Shown piece after piece: positions 21,404-33,683 of a stretch of 64,000 bases of DNA (the first letter of the stretch is position 1; every line of letters begins with the position of its first letter). The stretch is from Nannochloropsis oceanica (lineage: Eukaryota > Sar > Eustigmatophyceae > Eustigmatales > Monodopsidaceae). The position numbers and the translations under genes were made by a program. The notes beneath the pieces are model-generated. The model was not told the DNA's origin. It worked only from the letters and a program-made list of their open reading frames with translations, and ran no database searches. Location: positions 475,711-539,710 of the forward strand of contig CP038125.1 of the NCBI GenBank assembly GCA_004519485.1, read 5' to 3'.

Positions 21404-22426
21404 TTTTGTTCGTGCGTGCAGGAAGGGGAGAACGAGGACTGGGAAGAGGTGATTTGCCGCTGGTGCTGATGCTGCGGCTACTGCTGCTGATGCTGCCCCG
21501 GTTGCTTATGGCCCGTGCGTGCTTTGAGAGGTGTGTGTATGTGTAGGGGAACACGAGAAGGGGAGGAGGAGGAGGAGAAGGGGGGGTTGGTGGGTGTGGT
21601 GGCGCTGAGCTGTGGCTGCGTTGGAGCTCTTTACAAGGAGAGCAGTGGGAGGACGACAAAGGTCGCCTCAGAAAAAGGGGAAGCAAGGCGCAGGTCAGTG
21701 TGTGTCTCATGCCAACATAGAGTCTCTTGCTGCTGCTACTGCCTGAGACAAAATGCTAGGCGCAAGCGTCAAGTATTGGGTGGAAGGAGGGAGGGGCGTG
21801 GGAGGACAGGTGGATAAGGTTTCCGTGGAAGGACATGAGGGGAGGCGGGAGAGGAGGGGAAGAAGGAGATGTAGGAAGAAGACAGCGGCATGCGTACGAC
21901 GCGCGAGGAAAGGGATGAGGAAGGGGTTCAGTAGCGTGTGGAAGGGGGGGGGCTGGAGGTAAATAAAAGGTGCGCTTTTGGTAGACGCAGGAAGCCCTGG
22001 GAGGGGTCTGTAACTGCGTTCGAGTCCCGCATGCCACACCTGCTGCTAGAATAGCAAATAGATGTGAGGTGATGGTGGTAGAAGCTGTGTTGTATGCGCG
22101 TTTGATCCATGGATGCGTCGATGCATACGACCGTAGCCAGGGCAAGGCAGGGCTATGATGTTCTATTGCTTGATGCAGGTGGGTTCTTTTTCCTTCAGTG
22201 ATGAGATAGCTGGTGCAGCATCATTTGCTGCCAGCTCTCTATGTACTCGACCAAATTCACAGTCGTTTACATACACAAGAATGCGTACTTAGCAAAAAGT
22301 CCACACTTGCATTTGTTCTTTTCCTCCGAACGTACTATAATATGCTCGAGCGTAAACCTCCCCTCCCCTTTCCCTTTATCCTTCATCAACAGACCCGAGG
22401 CAAGGCACCACCACCCACAACTACAC
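21404..22426. other. head-to-head intergenic region with a tRNA-Leu-like relic
   Basis: About 1 kb between the start of the SR gene (-) and the plastid-protein gene (+). It contains a degenerate stretch at 21971-22040 resembling organellar tRNA-Leu. Minus-strand open frames of 110-129 codons here have no family signature and are not called. Both promoters are expected here. Confidence 0.4.
21971..22040 (+). pseudogene. possible organelle-type tRNA-Leu relic
   Basis: The stretch contains tttggtagacgcag, the D-arm wording of bacterial and plastid tRNA-Leu, and 35 bases on gttcgagtcccgcatgccac, a T-loop followed by an acceptor-like end. The T stem pairs poorly, I find no matching 5' acceptor strand and no good anticodon stem, so it cannot be a working tRNA. 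It could be a decayed organelle insertion or chance. Confidence 0.22.
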
Positions 22427-24345
22427 ATGCCTTTTCGCTCGAGAAAACGAAAGAGGCCAAACCTGGCCCCATATGTCTTGATGGGCGTCCTTCTCCTCCC
22501 TTCCACCGCCGCCTTCCTCCTTCCATCCTCTCCCCTTTCCCTTTCCCTCCCTCCCCTCCTCGCCGCCGGCCGCTCCTCCTCTCGTCTCCAATTACAACAG
22601 GGAGAGCCGCAGCAGTCATCAACACCACCCTCATTAAGCAGTGAAGACGCCCCTCTCTCACCCTCCAACCCTCCCGACCGCTCCTCTTCCTTTATCTCGT
22701 CCACTGCTGCGGCCCGTTTGGAGCGCCTCCCAGACGACACTACGGAGCGTATCGAGGTTGTTCGTGTTCCTGAGTACGAGGGTGCGTCGCTAATTGTGCA
22801 TTCCCTGCTCACGGTAGCTCTTCTTCTATCTCCTCGTGCTCTCTATTTTCCGTTCTCTTGTCCCGCTCGTTCACACCCTCTTCTATATGACAAATTAAAA
22901 ATATCTTGAAGTGCTGTCTTAATTTCCCTTAAATCCTTTCTCTTACCCCATCCCTCCACAGAAATGTTGGCGTGGGCCGTGGACATGGACGCACAGGTGG
23001 AGGAGCGGCGGATTGCAGGCCTAGGTGGGGAGGGAGGGAGGGAGGGAGGGAAGGAGGGAGAGAGGGAGGGAGGGAGGGAGGGGTGGGTCGGATCAACGAA
23101 GCCATGTATAAACCCTTGTGGTATCCCCTGGTCAATTATCACCTCACTTGATTTCCACCTTGCCTGCCCCCTGTATGGGAACATGATAAATTTAGATTCC
23201 TCCGCCAATACTGCCGCGTCTCGCCATGCCAAAGCCGTCGAATGACACCAATAGTCATGTTTTCCGCCCTCCTCCCTCCCTCCCTCCCTCCCTCCCTCCC
23301 AGGCGGGCGTGTGGCCGAGCCCTCGGCGACAGCCGTAGACCTGACCAAGAAGAAGCCGCTGGAGGAGAAAGAGGCGCTGAAAATAAACAAAATTGTGCAG
23401 ATGCTCTCACGGTAAGCCCTCTCCCTCACTCTCCCTCCTTCCTTCCTTCTGTCTTGCCTGTCTCTCTTGTCTCTCACGCACTGGTGTTTCTCGTTCCCAC
23501 CAAACAACAGGCGGGTCGAGACCAAGCGCGTTTTCTTCCCTAACGAAATGGAAGAATTGCGAGAGGTTAGTTTCCCCTCTCTCCCTCCCTCCCTCCCTTC
23601 TCACCTCCTCCTTTTCTTCCTCCGTTTATAGAGGAGCTGTATCGCATTCGTTCACCCTCCCTCCCTCCCTCCCTCCCTTCTTTATTCCTCTCCTCCTTCC
23701 TACACCAGGCCCTCCGGGACGTGGAAACTTTACTCAGAGACGATGCTGAGCACCTGAAAAAGGCGCAGCAGGTGAGGGGAGGAGGGAAGGAGGGAGAGCT
23801 TGAAGCAGACAGTTTCAAAAAGAGACAGTGGGAGACGGAGGGAGAGAGGAAAGGAGGGAGGAATGGTTCGAAAGAAGCTTCTCGATATGACATTCAACTC
23901 GCCGTTTCTCTGTCTCTTTCTCCTTTTCCCCTCTCCCTCCCTCAGGACGCCGCCGCTCACAACCAGGCGGGGCGCGCCAAGAGCCGCTTCCAAAAGCGGC
24001 GGGAGATGATGATTGAGGAAACGGGTGATTTTGATCCCATCTACGGGTAAGCATCCCCCCCCTCCCCTCCTCCTTCCTTTGCTTCTTTCCTTCTTTCCTC
24101 CGTCCCTCCATTTCTCCCGCTTTATCCGTCTTTAATCCCTCTTGCACGTGTGTCAGGTCCGTGTCTTTATCTACTCCTCCATCCCCCCCGCCCTCCCTCC
24201 CTCCCTCCCCCACTCCCTCCCTTCCAGGAGCAAAGAAGTGCGTGATCAAATTTACCTTTATCTCTGGTCGCTAGTGAAACGAGATCCACGCTATCTCGAT
24301 GCACCTTCGGGGGGCGATGGTATGGAGGGAGGAGAGGAGGAGTAG
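22427..24345 (+). CDS. plastid-targeted protein of unknown function
   Basis: Seven exons in phase, 287 residues: 22427-22781, 22962-23024, 23303-23411, 23511-23565, 23709-23771, 23946-24046, 24228-24345. The N terminus is a signal peptide (VLMGVLLLPSTAA) followed at once by FLLPSS, the AAF-type cleavage motif of stramenopile plastid pre-sequences, then a Ser/Pro-rich transit region to about residue 100. The mature part is highly charged and helical: AWAVDMDAQVEERR, then LTKKKPLEEKEALKINKIVQ, then VFFPNEMEELREALRDVETL, then GRAKSRFQKRREMMIEETGD, ending near IYLYLWSLVKRDPRYLD. I do not recognise the family. Upstream in-frame ATGs exist (22241), but the start at 22427 gives the well-formed leader. 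It is divergent from the SR gene and convergent with the PEHE gene. Confidence 0.78.
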
Positions 24346-26085
24346 GGAGGGGGGGAGAGGGAGGGAAACGTGTACAATAGACGTAAAGGATGGAAAGGGG
24401 GAGAGATGAATGCACGTGAAAAGGATATGGAGAGACTTGAGGCAAATGCCTAAAGAGGGAGCCAAGGGATATAAAGGCGGAGATAGATGAACTGAAGTGT
24501 GAAGAAAAGACCAGAACACGGCAGCCAGAAAACAGCAACCCTAACATTAAGAGGAAGGCCTCGCGGACGACATACAGAGTGATGCATTGCCGGATAGAAG
24601 AATACGATTGGGGATTTGAAAGAATACTCATGCTCTCCCTCTCTCATCAACCGCCCTTCTGTCGCTGTTTTTTCTTTTTTACCTTTTCGTCATTCCCCCT
24701 AGAGGAGGAAGGAGGAGGGTGAAGGGAGGACCCAAGCGATGACCGCAAGAACCCCTCCAAGACGAATAGACCACACAGAATGCGGTGGAATGTCATGTTG
24801 AGGGTGCCCTATTTGGTGATGCTTATCGGAGGGACGCTCTCGGTGGCTCAATCCCCTCGGGGCTGTTGCTGGTACTCACATTCCTTCGTTGTCTTCTTCC
24901 TCCCTCCCTGCCTCTCCTCTGCCGGCTCTCCAGCTGCCTCAAAGCACAGAGAAAGTAAACGAAACGCGGAAGCAATTCATGTATCAGATTTGAGTCCATA
25001 TCTCACTATCTTTTCTTGAGCTTATAATTCGTCTCCTTTGTCGTCTATTCACTCTTCGTCTTTTTATTCTTCGCCTCTTCGTTCTTCTTGTTTGTTTCAT
25101 ACGATCCTTCTGGAGATTTTTTTCTTTTTCTTCTCTTTTCCTTCAATTTGATCTTTTTTTTTTCATCTTTTCCCTTATCTTCTTTTATTTCTTCTTTTCC
25201 TTCTCTTTGTTTAAAAGCGTATCTTGCTGGTGCTGCTGCTGGTGCTGCCGCTGCTGTTACTGCTACCACCGCTCAATGTCAATGGTAAAAATACCTGCTT
25301 GTCCTTCCGGGTATGTTTGAACCACGTCCTTTTCACGCGCCATTTTCACCCTGGTCCTATTTTGGTCTACTTTCCCTCCCCCACCTCTCTCTCCTTCTCT
25401 CTGTACCTCTTTCGGTGTTTCTCGCTTCCTTTCGTTGTCTGCCTCAAATGTCGTCCTCTTTCTTCAGCCCTATTGTTGTCGATTACATTCTCCCTCGCCT
25501 GTTCCCTCTCTTCCCCTCATTCGATGCCAACCGACGCAGCTCTTTACCTCCACGTCTCACTTCGATTTCATTTTTGAAGTTTCTTTCCTGTCTTTTTAGG
25601 GGGTTTCATCCCTAATCAAGGTATCAAAAATATGATAAATGAATAAATAAATGTATAAAGAAATCGAATTAATTTTCTTCCGGGTAGTCGTCGATGCGGC
25701 ACTAAAAGTTCTCGATTATTTCAACTCGACACCTCCTGCGCTGCTGCCGCTGCTGCCACTGCTGCTGCTGCTGCTGCCTCCGTCTTCATTTCCCCCTCTC
25801 ACTTCCCCTTCTTAACACATGCTGTGCGAGTCCGACCTCATCTTTTGCTGCCCCTCCCTCCCTCCCTTGTTCCCTTTTTCCCTCCCTCCCTCCCCCCCTC
25901 TCTTCCTGTCTCCCTCCCCTATTCCCCCCTCTAATCCTCTTCCCTCCCGTCTCTTTCAGATCTATCCTCCGTCTCTGCCTCCTCAGACCGGGCGCTTCTC
26001 ATCCGACAGGAAGGGAGGGAGGGAGAATGCAAGAGAGGGAGGAAAGGAAGGCGGAAGAGAGGAAGGAGGCTCACAGAACTTGCTG
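24346..26085. other. intergenic region between convergent genes
   Basis: A 1.7 kb gap between the plastid-protein gene (+) and the PEHE gene (-). The interval 25020-25620 is T/C-rich with only short frames; 25225-25275 and 25738-25780 hold CTG-type trinucleotide runs. A + frame at 24780 begins with a hydrophobic stretch but ends after 79 codons. I call no gene. Confidence 0.45.
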
Positions 26086-29000
26086 TCACTGCGGGTGGGA
26101 AGGTGAAGACGAGGAGGTAGCTGAGAGCTCCACCGCCTGCCCTCCCCCCCTCCTTCCGTCCCTCCCTCCCTCCACCCTTGCTCCATGTCTTTCCCTTTTC
26201 TCCTCCTTTTTTTCCTGCTCCTTAAGGCGAGCAAGAGGAGAGGACGCAGTAGAAGAGAAAGAGGAGGAGGAGGCGATGCTGTTGTCTTCCTCCCCACCAT
26301 CCCCGCCCTCTCCCTCCTCCCCGTTCACGGAGGTAGAGGCGGAGGACGAGGTGGAGGAGGGAGGGGAGCAGGTCAAGACCGGTGTGTCCTCTCCTTCCTT
26401 CCCTTCCTCCACCCCTCCCTCCATCCCTTCCCCCCTCTCTTCCTCCTCCTTCACCTTGTCCTTGCCCTCCACGGAGCAAGTCGAAGACGACGGCGCCGTG
26501 GTCGACGCCGACGCACACAGTTCACCCTCCCTCCCTCCCTCCCTCCCTCCCTCCCTCCCTCCCTCCCTCTCCATCCCTTCCTCTTCCTTTGCCCTTTCTG
26601 CTGCTGCCGCTGCTACTGCCGCTGCTGCCGCGCCGCTCGTCTTTCCTCCTCCCTTGCGTCGGCGGCGGGTGGAAGAAGACGAGGACGACGAGGAGGCCAT
26701 GGAGGAGGAGGAAGAAGAGGAGGATGCAGCCTGCTGCTCCAAGTGCTGCTGCTGCTGGTGGTGGTGGTGCTGGTGCTGCTGCTGGTGCTGCTGCTGCTGG
26801 TGGTGCTGTTGCTGCTGCTGCTGGTGGTGGTGGTGGTGGTGGTGCTGACCGTGGGTGGAGCGGTGGGGAGGAGGCGGACGCTGCCGTTTCTTCAATTCCC
26901 GCCAACGGGCGTATCTCTCCCAAATCTCTCGGAGCGTTTCTTCATGCCGAGCGAGGATGGCCTCATCCGACAAGTCTTCCTCCTCTTCCTCCTCCTCGTC
27001 GTCTTTTCCCCGTTCCTTCTCCTCTTCCTCTCCTTCGTCCTCGTCTAGGCATCGGAACGACGGGGCGGGAATCTCGCGGAGGGCGAGGGAAGGACCGAGG
27101 GAGGGATCACTGCTGCTGCTGCTGCTGCTGCCGCCGCTGCTGCTCCTGTTGTCATTGTTGATAAAAGCACTGCTGGTGCTGCTGGTGGTGCTGCTGCTTG
27201 TGCTGAAGGTGCGACCGCTGCGTCGCCTCGTCAGCCCTACCGTCTTCTTTCCACCGCTTCCTTCCCCCTTCCCTTCCTCCTGCCCTCCCTCCCCCTTTTC
27301 CTTCCCTATCCCGGCCGCTCCTGCCGCACGAGAAACAGCGCTCTTCACGGATCCCACGACAGCCGCCGCCTGCTCCCCCCCCTTATGGGCCACCGACTGG
27401 AACTGGCCCACCAGAGTGCCCCAGTCCAGCGCCTGAGTTTTGATTATTTCCTCCTGGTCGTCCACTGCCCTCCCTACCATCCCCCCCCTCCCCCCCCTCC
27501 CCACGGAAAAGGCCGACAGGGGAGTAGGAAACACGGAAGAGAGGCTCCCGCTGTTGTTCTTGCTCCGGCTACTACTGCTGCCGCCTGTCTCCTTCTCCTT
27601 CTCCTTCTCCTTTTCGAGCAGTCCCAAGGCGCCCTTGGTGCTCACGATCGCATGCCAGGCCCTCCCTCCCTTCTCTAGCGGGAGCGGCGCCAGCGGCCCC
27701 TGCCCCTTCACACTACATGCCCCTCCCTCCTCTCCTCCCTCCCTCCCTCCCTCTCCCCGTGGGGTCGCTCCCGCATTCCCAAGCAGAGTCCCTCCCCGCG
27801 GGGTGTTCCCTCCCTCTTTCCCTCCCTCCCTCCCAGCCTCCACCCACGACACCGCACTCCCCCCCCACGAACCCGCCCTGATTATGCCCCCCTTCGCCGC
27901 CTTTTCGCGCAATGCCTCCGCGTCCATGCCTTCCACCGCCTTGAGCTTGTCGGCGTCCAGGAGGGAGGGAGGAGGGGAGGGGCGGAGGTACCCTGCCAGG
28001 AGAGATGGAGGGATGGAGAGGTGGTCGTCGGGGAAGGCCGTGGAGGAGGAGCGCTTGCGCCGCTTGGGGGGAAAGGTTGAGCAGGAGGCGGAGGAGAAGA
28101 AGAAGGGCGAGGAGAGGGCACCTGTTATTGTGAAGAGGAGGAGAAGGGCGGGAAGGGGGGAGGGGAGGAGAGAGGGAGGGAGGGAGGGGTAAATGAGGAG
28201 AAGTGTGAAGGCATCCAAGGGACAGGGCGGACATACACACTATCTCTTCTCCGACATTCCCTCCTTCCCTCTTATTCCCTCCCACCCTTCTCCATACCTC
28301 CTTCACTGGCGCTGCGACCACGGCCCGTCGCTTGGGACGAGGAGGAGGAAGGATGAGGGGACAATCGCAAAAGAGGGATCTGGCCCCTTGCCTTGGCCAG
28401 GAGGGAGGAGGAGGAGGAGGAGGAGGAGGAGGCCGCGGAGGAGGAAGAGGAGGGATGGAGGGAGGTGTTGAGGGAGGAAGGTCTAAGCGAGCTTCCCGTC
28501 CTGCCGTTGCCTCCACTCTTCTTCTTCTGCATCTGCTGCCGCTGCTGGTGCTGATGCTGCTGGTGCTGCGTCGTCTGCCTGAGCCCTCCCTCCTCCCCTT
28601 CGTCGGCATCCGATATGTGCATCTCTTCCCCCCCGCCCTCTCTCTCTTCCTCGCCCTGCGTCTCCTTGGGCTGGGCAGACGAAGCGAGGAAGGCGTCGGA
28701 GGAGGTCGAGAGAAACAAGGAGTCCGGGCCTACGGCGAAAGAGGGAGGGAGGGAAGGGCGGTAAGTGTATGTCTGCACGAATTTTCCGTTCGATTCTTAT
28801 TCTCTCCCTCCCTCCTTCCTTCCTCACCTTCTCCCCCGCCCTTCTCCCGGGCCTCATCCAAGCGCTGCATCTGAAGGAGGAGCGTCTGGTGGTCGACCTG
28901 AAGGAGGGAGGGAGGGGGGGAGGGAAGGAGGGAGTCATATTTTGATAGGTGAAGGGAAGGAGGGCGTGGAGCGAGGGAGGGAGGGGAGGGGGGGGAGGGA

Positions 29001-32000
29001 GGACGACGTACCTTGACGTTGAAGTGTTGCAAGAGTGAACGAACGAGGGACTCTTCCTCCTGTGGGTAGGGAGGGAGAGAGGGAAGGGAAGGGCTGTGAG
29101 AGGTTTGACCTTCGAGAAGCCGAAGGAGAGCGGGTGAGGGAGGGAGGAAGGGAGGGCGGGCGGGAAGGAGGGAGGACAGGCACGTACATGCTGCAGCCGA
29201 GCCACTGTCCGTCGCCGCTGCACCAGGAGGCCGATCTTTCCCACGGCGTCTCCATAGAGCGCGTCTACTCCCTCGTCCAGCACTACCAGCACGTCCCTCT
29301 CCTGGGCTGTTGCCGGGCCGCCTTCGGGCCCCGGGGGAGGGCTTGAGGAAGGGAGGGGGGGAAGGGTGGGGGAGAGGAGGGTGAATTTCAATGTGTGGAA
29401 AGAATTTTTGCTTCCTCTCCCTCCCTCCCTCCCTCCCTCCCTCCCTCCCTCCCTCCCTCCTTCTCCCAACCACTCACCAGCACGGCCCCAACGGCAAGGA
29501 AGGCAGCTGGCCTTCCTTCCCGCCCTCAGTCCCTCCCTCCCTCTCCTCCATCTCCCGGGCGAGATCCCAGATGTACTCGTAGATGCAGCCCACAGGGGTG
29601 GAGGCCGGGAGGGAGGGAGGGACGGAGGGACGGAAGGCGGGAGGGACGGAGGAGGAGGACGAGGAGGAAGCAGGGGCGCTGGTGGTGGAGGAGGAGAGAG
29701 TGAAGAGGGCGAGCAAGGGCGAGGGAGGGGGGGAGGGCAGGGGGGAGGACGAGGCGTGGAAGAGGGAGACCTTGGGAACGCTTGTGACTGCCGGCAGGGA
29801 GGAGGGGAAGGAGGAAGGGAGGTCATTTGTGAGACACTGGACCGAGGGTATGAAAACCTGCATCCTAAATCCCTCTTTCGTTCCCTATCTCTCTCCCTCC
29901 CTCCTTCCCTCCTTCCCTCCTTCCCTCCTTCCCGCCCTCGCTTTTCCAGCTGTGACCGTGCCAGCGCATGGGCCGCAGTGTCCCCGAGGAGGGGAGGGAA
30001 GGAGGGAGGGAGGGAAGGAGGGAGGGAGGGAGGGAGAGAGAGGGGGAAGGAGGGAAGGGAGGAGGAGAGAGAGAGCTCGTACCTTGATTCTCTGACAGCT
30101 GCGCTTGCTGCTGTCCGTGGGCCGATGAATCAATGGACGAGGTGGTGGTGGTGGTGGAGGTGAAGGAGGAGGAGGAGGAGGAGGAGGAGGAGGAGGAAGA
30201 TGCTGCTGCACAAGTCGGGTTGGTGCTCGTATCAGGGAGGGAGGGAGGGCGGGAGGGAGGGCCAGCGTGGGCCTCGCCCCCTTCTTCCCGTGTCTTGGGG
30301 TGGAGGAGAGAACGAGAATCGAGCCACCGCCGCCGCTCGAGGAGGACGAGGGAGGAGAGGAGGGAGGAAAGGGATGGAGGGATGGCGGGGGAGGAATGCG
30401 AGCGAGTAGGTGGGGGAGGCCGCGGGGGAGGAGGAGGAGCGCGGGCTGAGCCGAAGGAAACGAGGCCGATGCCCTTGAGGATACGAACAACCGCGCTGAG
30501 GGAGTGGGGGGGAAGCGAAGTGTATGAGAAAAGGTATTGTTAAAAAAGGATTGTAAACACGTCCACCTTGTCGCTTCCGATCTCTCCCTCCCTCCCTTCT
30601 CTCCCTCCCTTCCCCTCCCTCCTTACCGCACTTCCCCTGGAGTTATCACCACCTCCTTTCCCGCTGCTGCTACTGCTCTTGCCTTCTCTCCCTTGCTAGT
30701 GCTGTTGCTGCCTCCCTTCTTTCCCCCCTCCCTCGCTCCCTCGCTGCTGCTGCTGCTGCCCGTGAGGCGGGCGATGACCTCGCTCTCTAGGGCAATTAGA
30801 GGGACGGCCTTCAGTTGGGATTCTGGAAGAGAGGGAGGGAGGGAGGGAGGGATGAGTATGCCAATATGTGAAATGAGATGAAGGGTCAAGCGCCGGGAAG
30901 GAGGGAGGGAGGGAGGGAGGAGTGAAGGGAGCAATGGACTCGTACATGGTGATTCTTCCGGGGGAAGGAGGGAGGGAGGGAGGGAGGGAGGGAGGGAAAG
31001 TTGTTTGCTACCTTTGAGCACAGCCAGAGTGGTCGTGAGTAGTTCCAGGGCCCGGGCGGAGGCTGGTTTGGTGATGACCTCCGCCGGAAGCCGCCGCTTC
31101 TTGAGATTCGGGTGGGGGTAGTGCTGCTGCTGCTGCTGCTGCTGATAGGAAGGGCGACATCCTCCTCCCTCTCCTCCTCCTCCTCCTCTCTGGTGCCTGC
31201 GGCTGCTGCTGCTACAGCTGTCGTTCGATGCAACGCTGCTGGAGCGGGTACTGGGCAGGGAGGAAGGAGAGGCCGAACCGTTGTTGCTGTAGCTGCTGCT
31301 GTTGCTCGCAGCCCAAGGTCGCTTGTTCCCGGGAGGACAGGAGGAGGAAGAAGAGGAAAGAGGTGCAGGAGCAGGGAAGAAATGGGAGGCGGAGGAGGAA
31401 GAGGGCGAGGAGGGGGGAGGGAGAGAGGAAGGGGAAGGATAGGTGGAGGTGTGCGGGGGAGGGCCCAGGGGGGAGGAGGAGGAGGCAGCATGGAGGGAGG
31501 GCAAGGAATGCCCTGGGACTTGAGGGGGGTAGGTGTAGGGCGAGAGCGGATAAGGATAACGGCTGTGGGAGTGACTGCTCCCTCCTCCTGCTGCTGCTGC
31601 TGCTGCTCCATGCAGGTAGGGGTTGTGGTGGAGCGCGTAGGGATGGGGTTGGTAGGGGGAGGGATGGAGGGAGGGATGGAGGGAGGGAGGGTGCGAGTAG
31701 AAGGGAGAGTGATGCGCGGGCGGGTGGGCGTAGGGCGACAAGGAGGGGGGAGGGTAAGAGGTATGAAGAGGGGGGGGAGGGAGGGAGGGAGGAGGGTGCA
31801 TGTTTTTGGGTGGCACCGGCCCTGTCTTCCCTTCCATCCCTCCTTGCTTCTCCTCCTCCCGCCCTCCTTCGCTTTCCCCTCTTCCTCCATTTGCCGCGGC
31901 GGCTGCTGCTGCTGCTGCTCTTGCTCCTACTTTCGCTGATGTCGGTGTTGTTGTAGGTGTGTCATCACCATCATCATCGCCGAACCAGCCAGCGTGCGTC

Positions 32001-32232
32001 TTGCTCGTGCCCCCCCCCCCTGCTCCTGCTCCTGCTCCTGCTCCCCTTCCATCCACCCCTCCACTCGCCCCGTACACAGACAAGTAGGGAGATACCGGGT
32101 GGGGAGGAGGGATGGTAGGAAGCGCCGCTGCTGCCCATCCCGTTGCAGTCGCTGTTGCTCCTGCTCTCCCTCCTCCTCCTGATATCGGAGCTCCGGCAAT
32201 GGCTGCTGCTACGGACGTTGCCGCCGACCCAG

Positions 32233-32267
<35 letters not shown>

Positions 32268-32347
32268 ATGTTGTTGTCGTTGGTGCTGGTGCTGGTGCTG
32301 TTGCTGTCCCCGCCTTGTTCCGTGACGTCTTTGTTGGCCGGCGCCAT
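26086..32347 (-). CDS. giant PEHE-domain protein (MSL1/KANSL1-like)
   Basis: Nine exons join in phase to 1664 residues: 32347-31012, 30822-30627, 30495-30083, 29787-29478, 29341-29188, 29059-29012, 28897-28828, 28729-28298, 28121-26086. Residues about 1330-1400 read IPAPSFRCLDE, an acidic spacer, then DLSDEAILARHEETLREIWE. This is the layout of the PEHE domain of MSL1 and KANSL1, scaffold subunits that dock the MOF/KAT8 histone H4 acetylase. A short helical block (exons at 29341-28828, with GKIGLLVQRRRTVARLQH and HQTLLLQMQRLDEAREK) may form a coiled coil. The remaining protein is low complexity: Ala, Ser, Pro/His/Tyr-rich in exon 1, long Ser and Pro runs, and a His/Gln array at residues about 1408-1446. 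A chromatin-scaffold role is inferred from the one domain. A 5' leader exon donor (GAG/gtacgc near 32570) is likely. Two genes fused in my model is the main alternative. Confidence 0.68.
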
Positions 32348-33683
32348 GCTCCGTTCGACCTGCTGAGAAGGAAACTGAAGGAGAGAGGGAGGGAGGAAGG
32401 GGGATATAAGATGATAGGAGGATAGAGGACGAAGAGAGGGAGAAAAAGGAACAGGAAAGGGAGAGGGCAACGGCCAATGGGACAGGTCGGACGAAAGGCG
32501 CCTGTCCTTGTTTAGAGACTTGGGACATATATATGGGGAAAGGAGGAGGGAGAAAGGGAGGGGTGGCGTACCTCCTCAGCCGGAAGGAGAGGCCCTCTCC
32601 CTAGGGCGCAGGGGGAGACAGTGGGTGGGCTGCAGCTTGTGCCTGGGTAGAGGTCGCCGCTTACTGCTTGCCCTTGCCCATCGATGGCTAGACGGCGGTG
32701 GTGGTGTGATTATTGATTGGATGAGTAGCTCTGCAACTCGCGGTTTCCTTCGTGTGTCTGTTGCATGTGAGGGACGAGGGGGAGGAAGCGAGGCGTTCGT
32801 TACTTAGGGCGAGATACATGAATGGTGAGGGGCACCTCATAGTCGCGAGTGTGCAGACAAGGAAATCGCGCAGGCTCCCTCGGGCACATTTAAGCCAAAG
32901 GCCTGGGAGGAGGCCGCGGAGGAGGAAGAGGAGAAGGAGGAGGCCCAGCACGAAAAGAAGCATGCGCCTATCTCTTCCGTGAGAACAAAAGCCTCGCCAT
33001 CTCGTCTTCCAGCCCTCCCTTGTCTCGAGGAGCCAAAACTGTAAATGTGGCTGTACATCCAGGCCGCTTTGTTGCTGTTGGAGGGAGAGTGAGGAGTGGT
33101 TCGGATGTGGACAGGCCAGGCGAAGGGAATCACAAGGTGTATCTACCGAACTGGACAGAAGAAGCTAGCGATGGAGGACCCGGGAATGAGTAATGAGGCG
33201 AACGCAGACACAGAGTGCTGCAGCGGGGCAGTGGGTTTGAGCGATGCCTTGCCTTGACCAGCTCCAGGGTCAAAGTGTATGAGGCGAAGTTGTATTTACA
33301 CAATTCTTTCATATCTCGAAACCTAGATACAGGGCTACGTGGAGCATTTGTATTTGTATTGTTATTATTACCGGGCAAGCCGCCGGGGCGAACGAGGATA
33401 TCGTGCGGAGGGACAGGGGCGGTGTAGGAGAAGGCGTGTACCTGTGGGCTGGCTAGCTGTACAAGGGCATGGCGTCGCAGGTGGAGCGAATCAAGTGGGT
33501 CGAAGTACGTTGTTCCCGTGGTGATGGGTGGATAGGGTGGAGGGTTGATGAGAGGCGTGCCCAACTTTCCGTCTCTTCCTTGCCCTGTGGCGTCACCTAC
33601 CTCCTGCTTCCGATTATAGTGGAAAATGTGCCTGTCATACCTCAATCCTTCCCGCCCTCTCTTCATTCCCTGACTGCTATTAG
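32348..33683. other. head-to-head region; 5' exons of the SNM1 gene unresolved
   Basis: It must contain the leader and promoter of the PEHE gene (-) and the start of the SNM1 gene (+), whose first secure exon begins at 33684. A + frame at about 32846-33050 reads GTFKPKAWEEAAEEEEEKEE and ends in a stop. It could be an exon of an undetected small gene. A minus frame of 178 codons (33130-33666) has no recognisable content. I could not place the SNM1 start codon. Confidence 0.35.

Noticed and set aside
26185-27161. Long + frames of 259-287 codons opposite the last PEHE exon
   Set aside because: They are antisense of Gln/His/Ser/Glu repeats. The minus frame carries the PEHE motif and phase-consistent splice sites.
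30930-30970. A 9-base micro-exon between PEHE exons 1 and 2
   Set aside because: Direct joining of 31012 to 30822 keeps phase and gives a continuous helix, so the extra exon is not needed.
31112-31956. Long + frames of 242-275 codons opposite the PEHE exon 1
   Set aside because: They are antisense shadows of a low-complexity coding exon; composition is the reverse complement of Ser/Pro/Ala codons and no domain is present.
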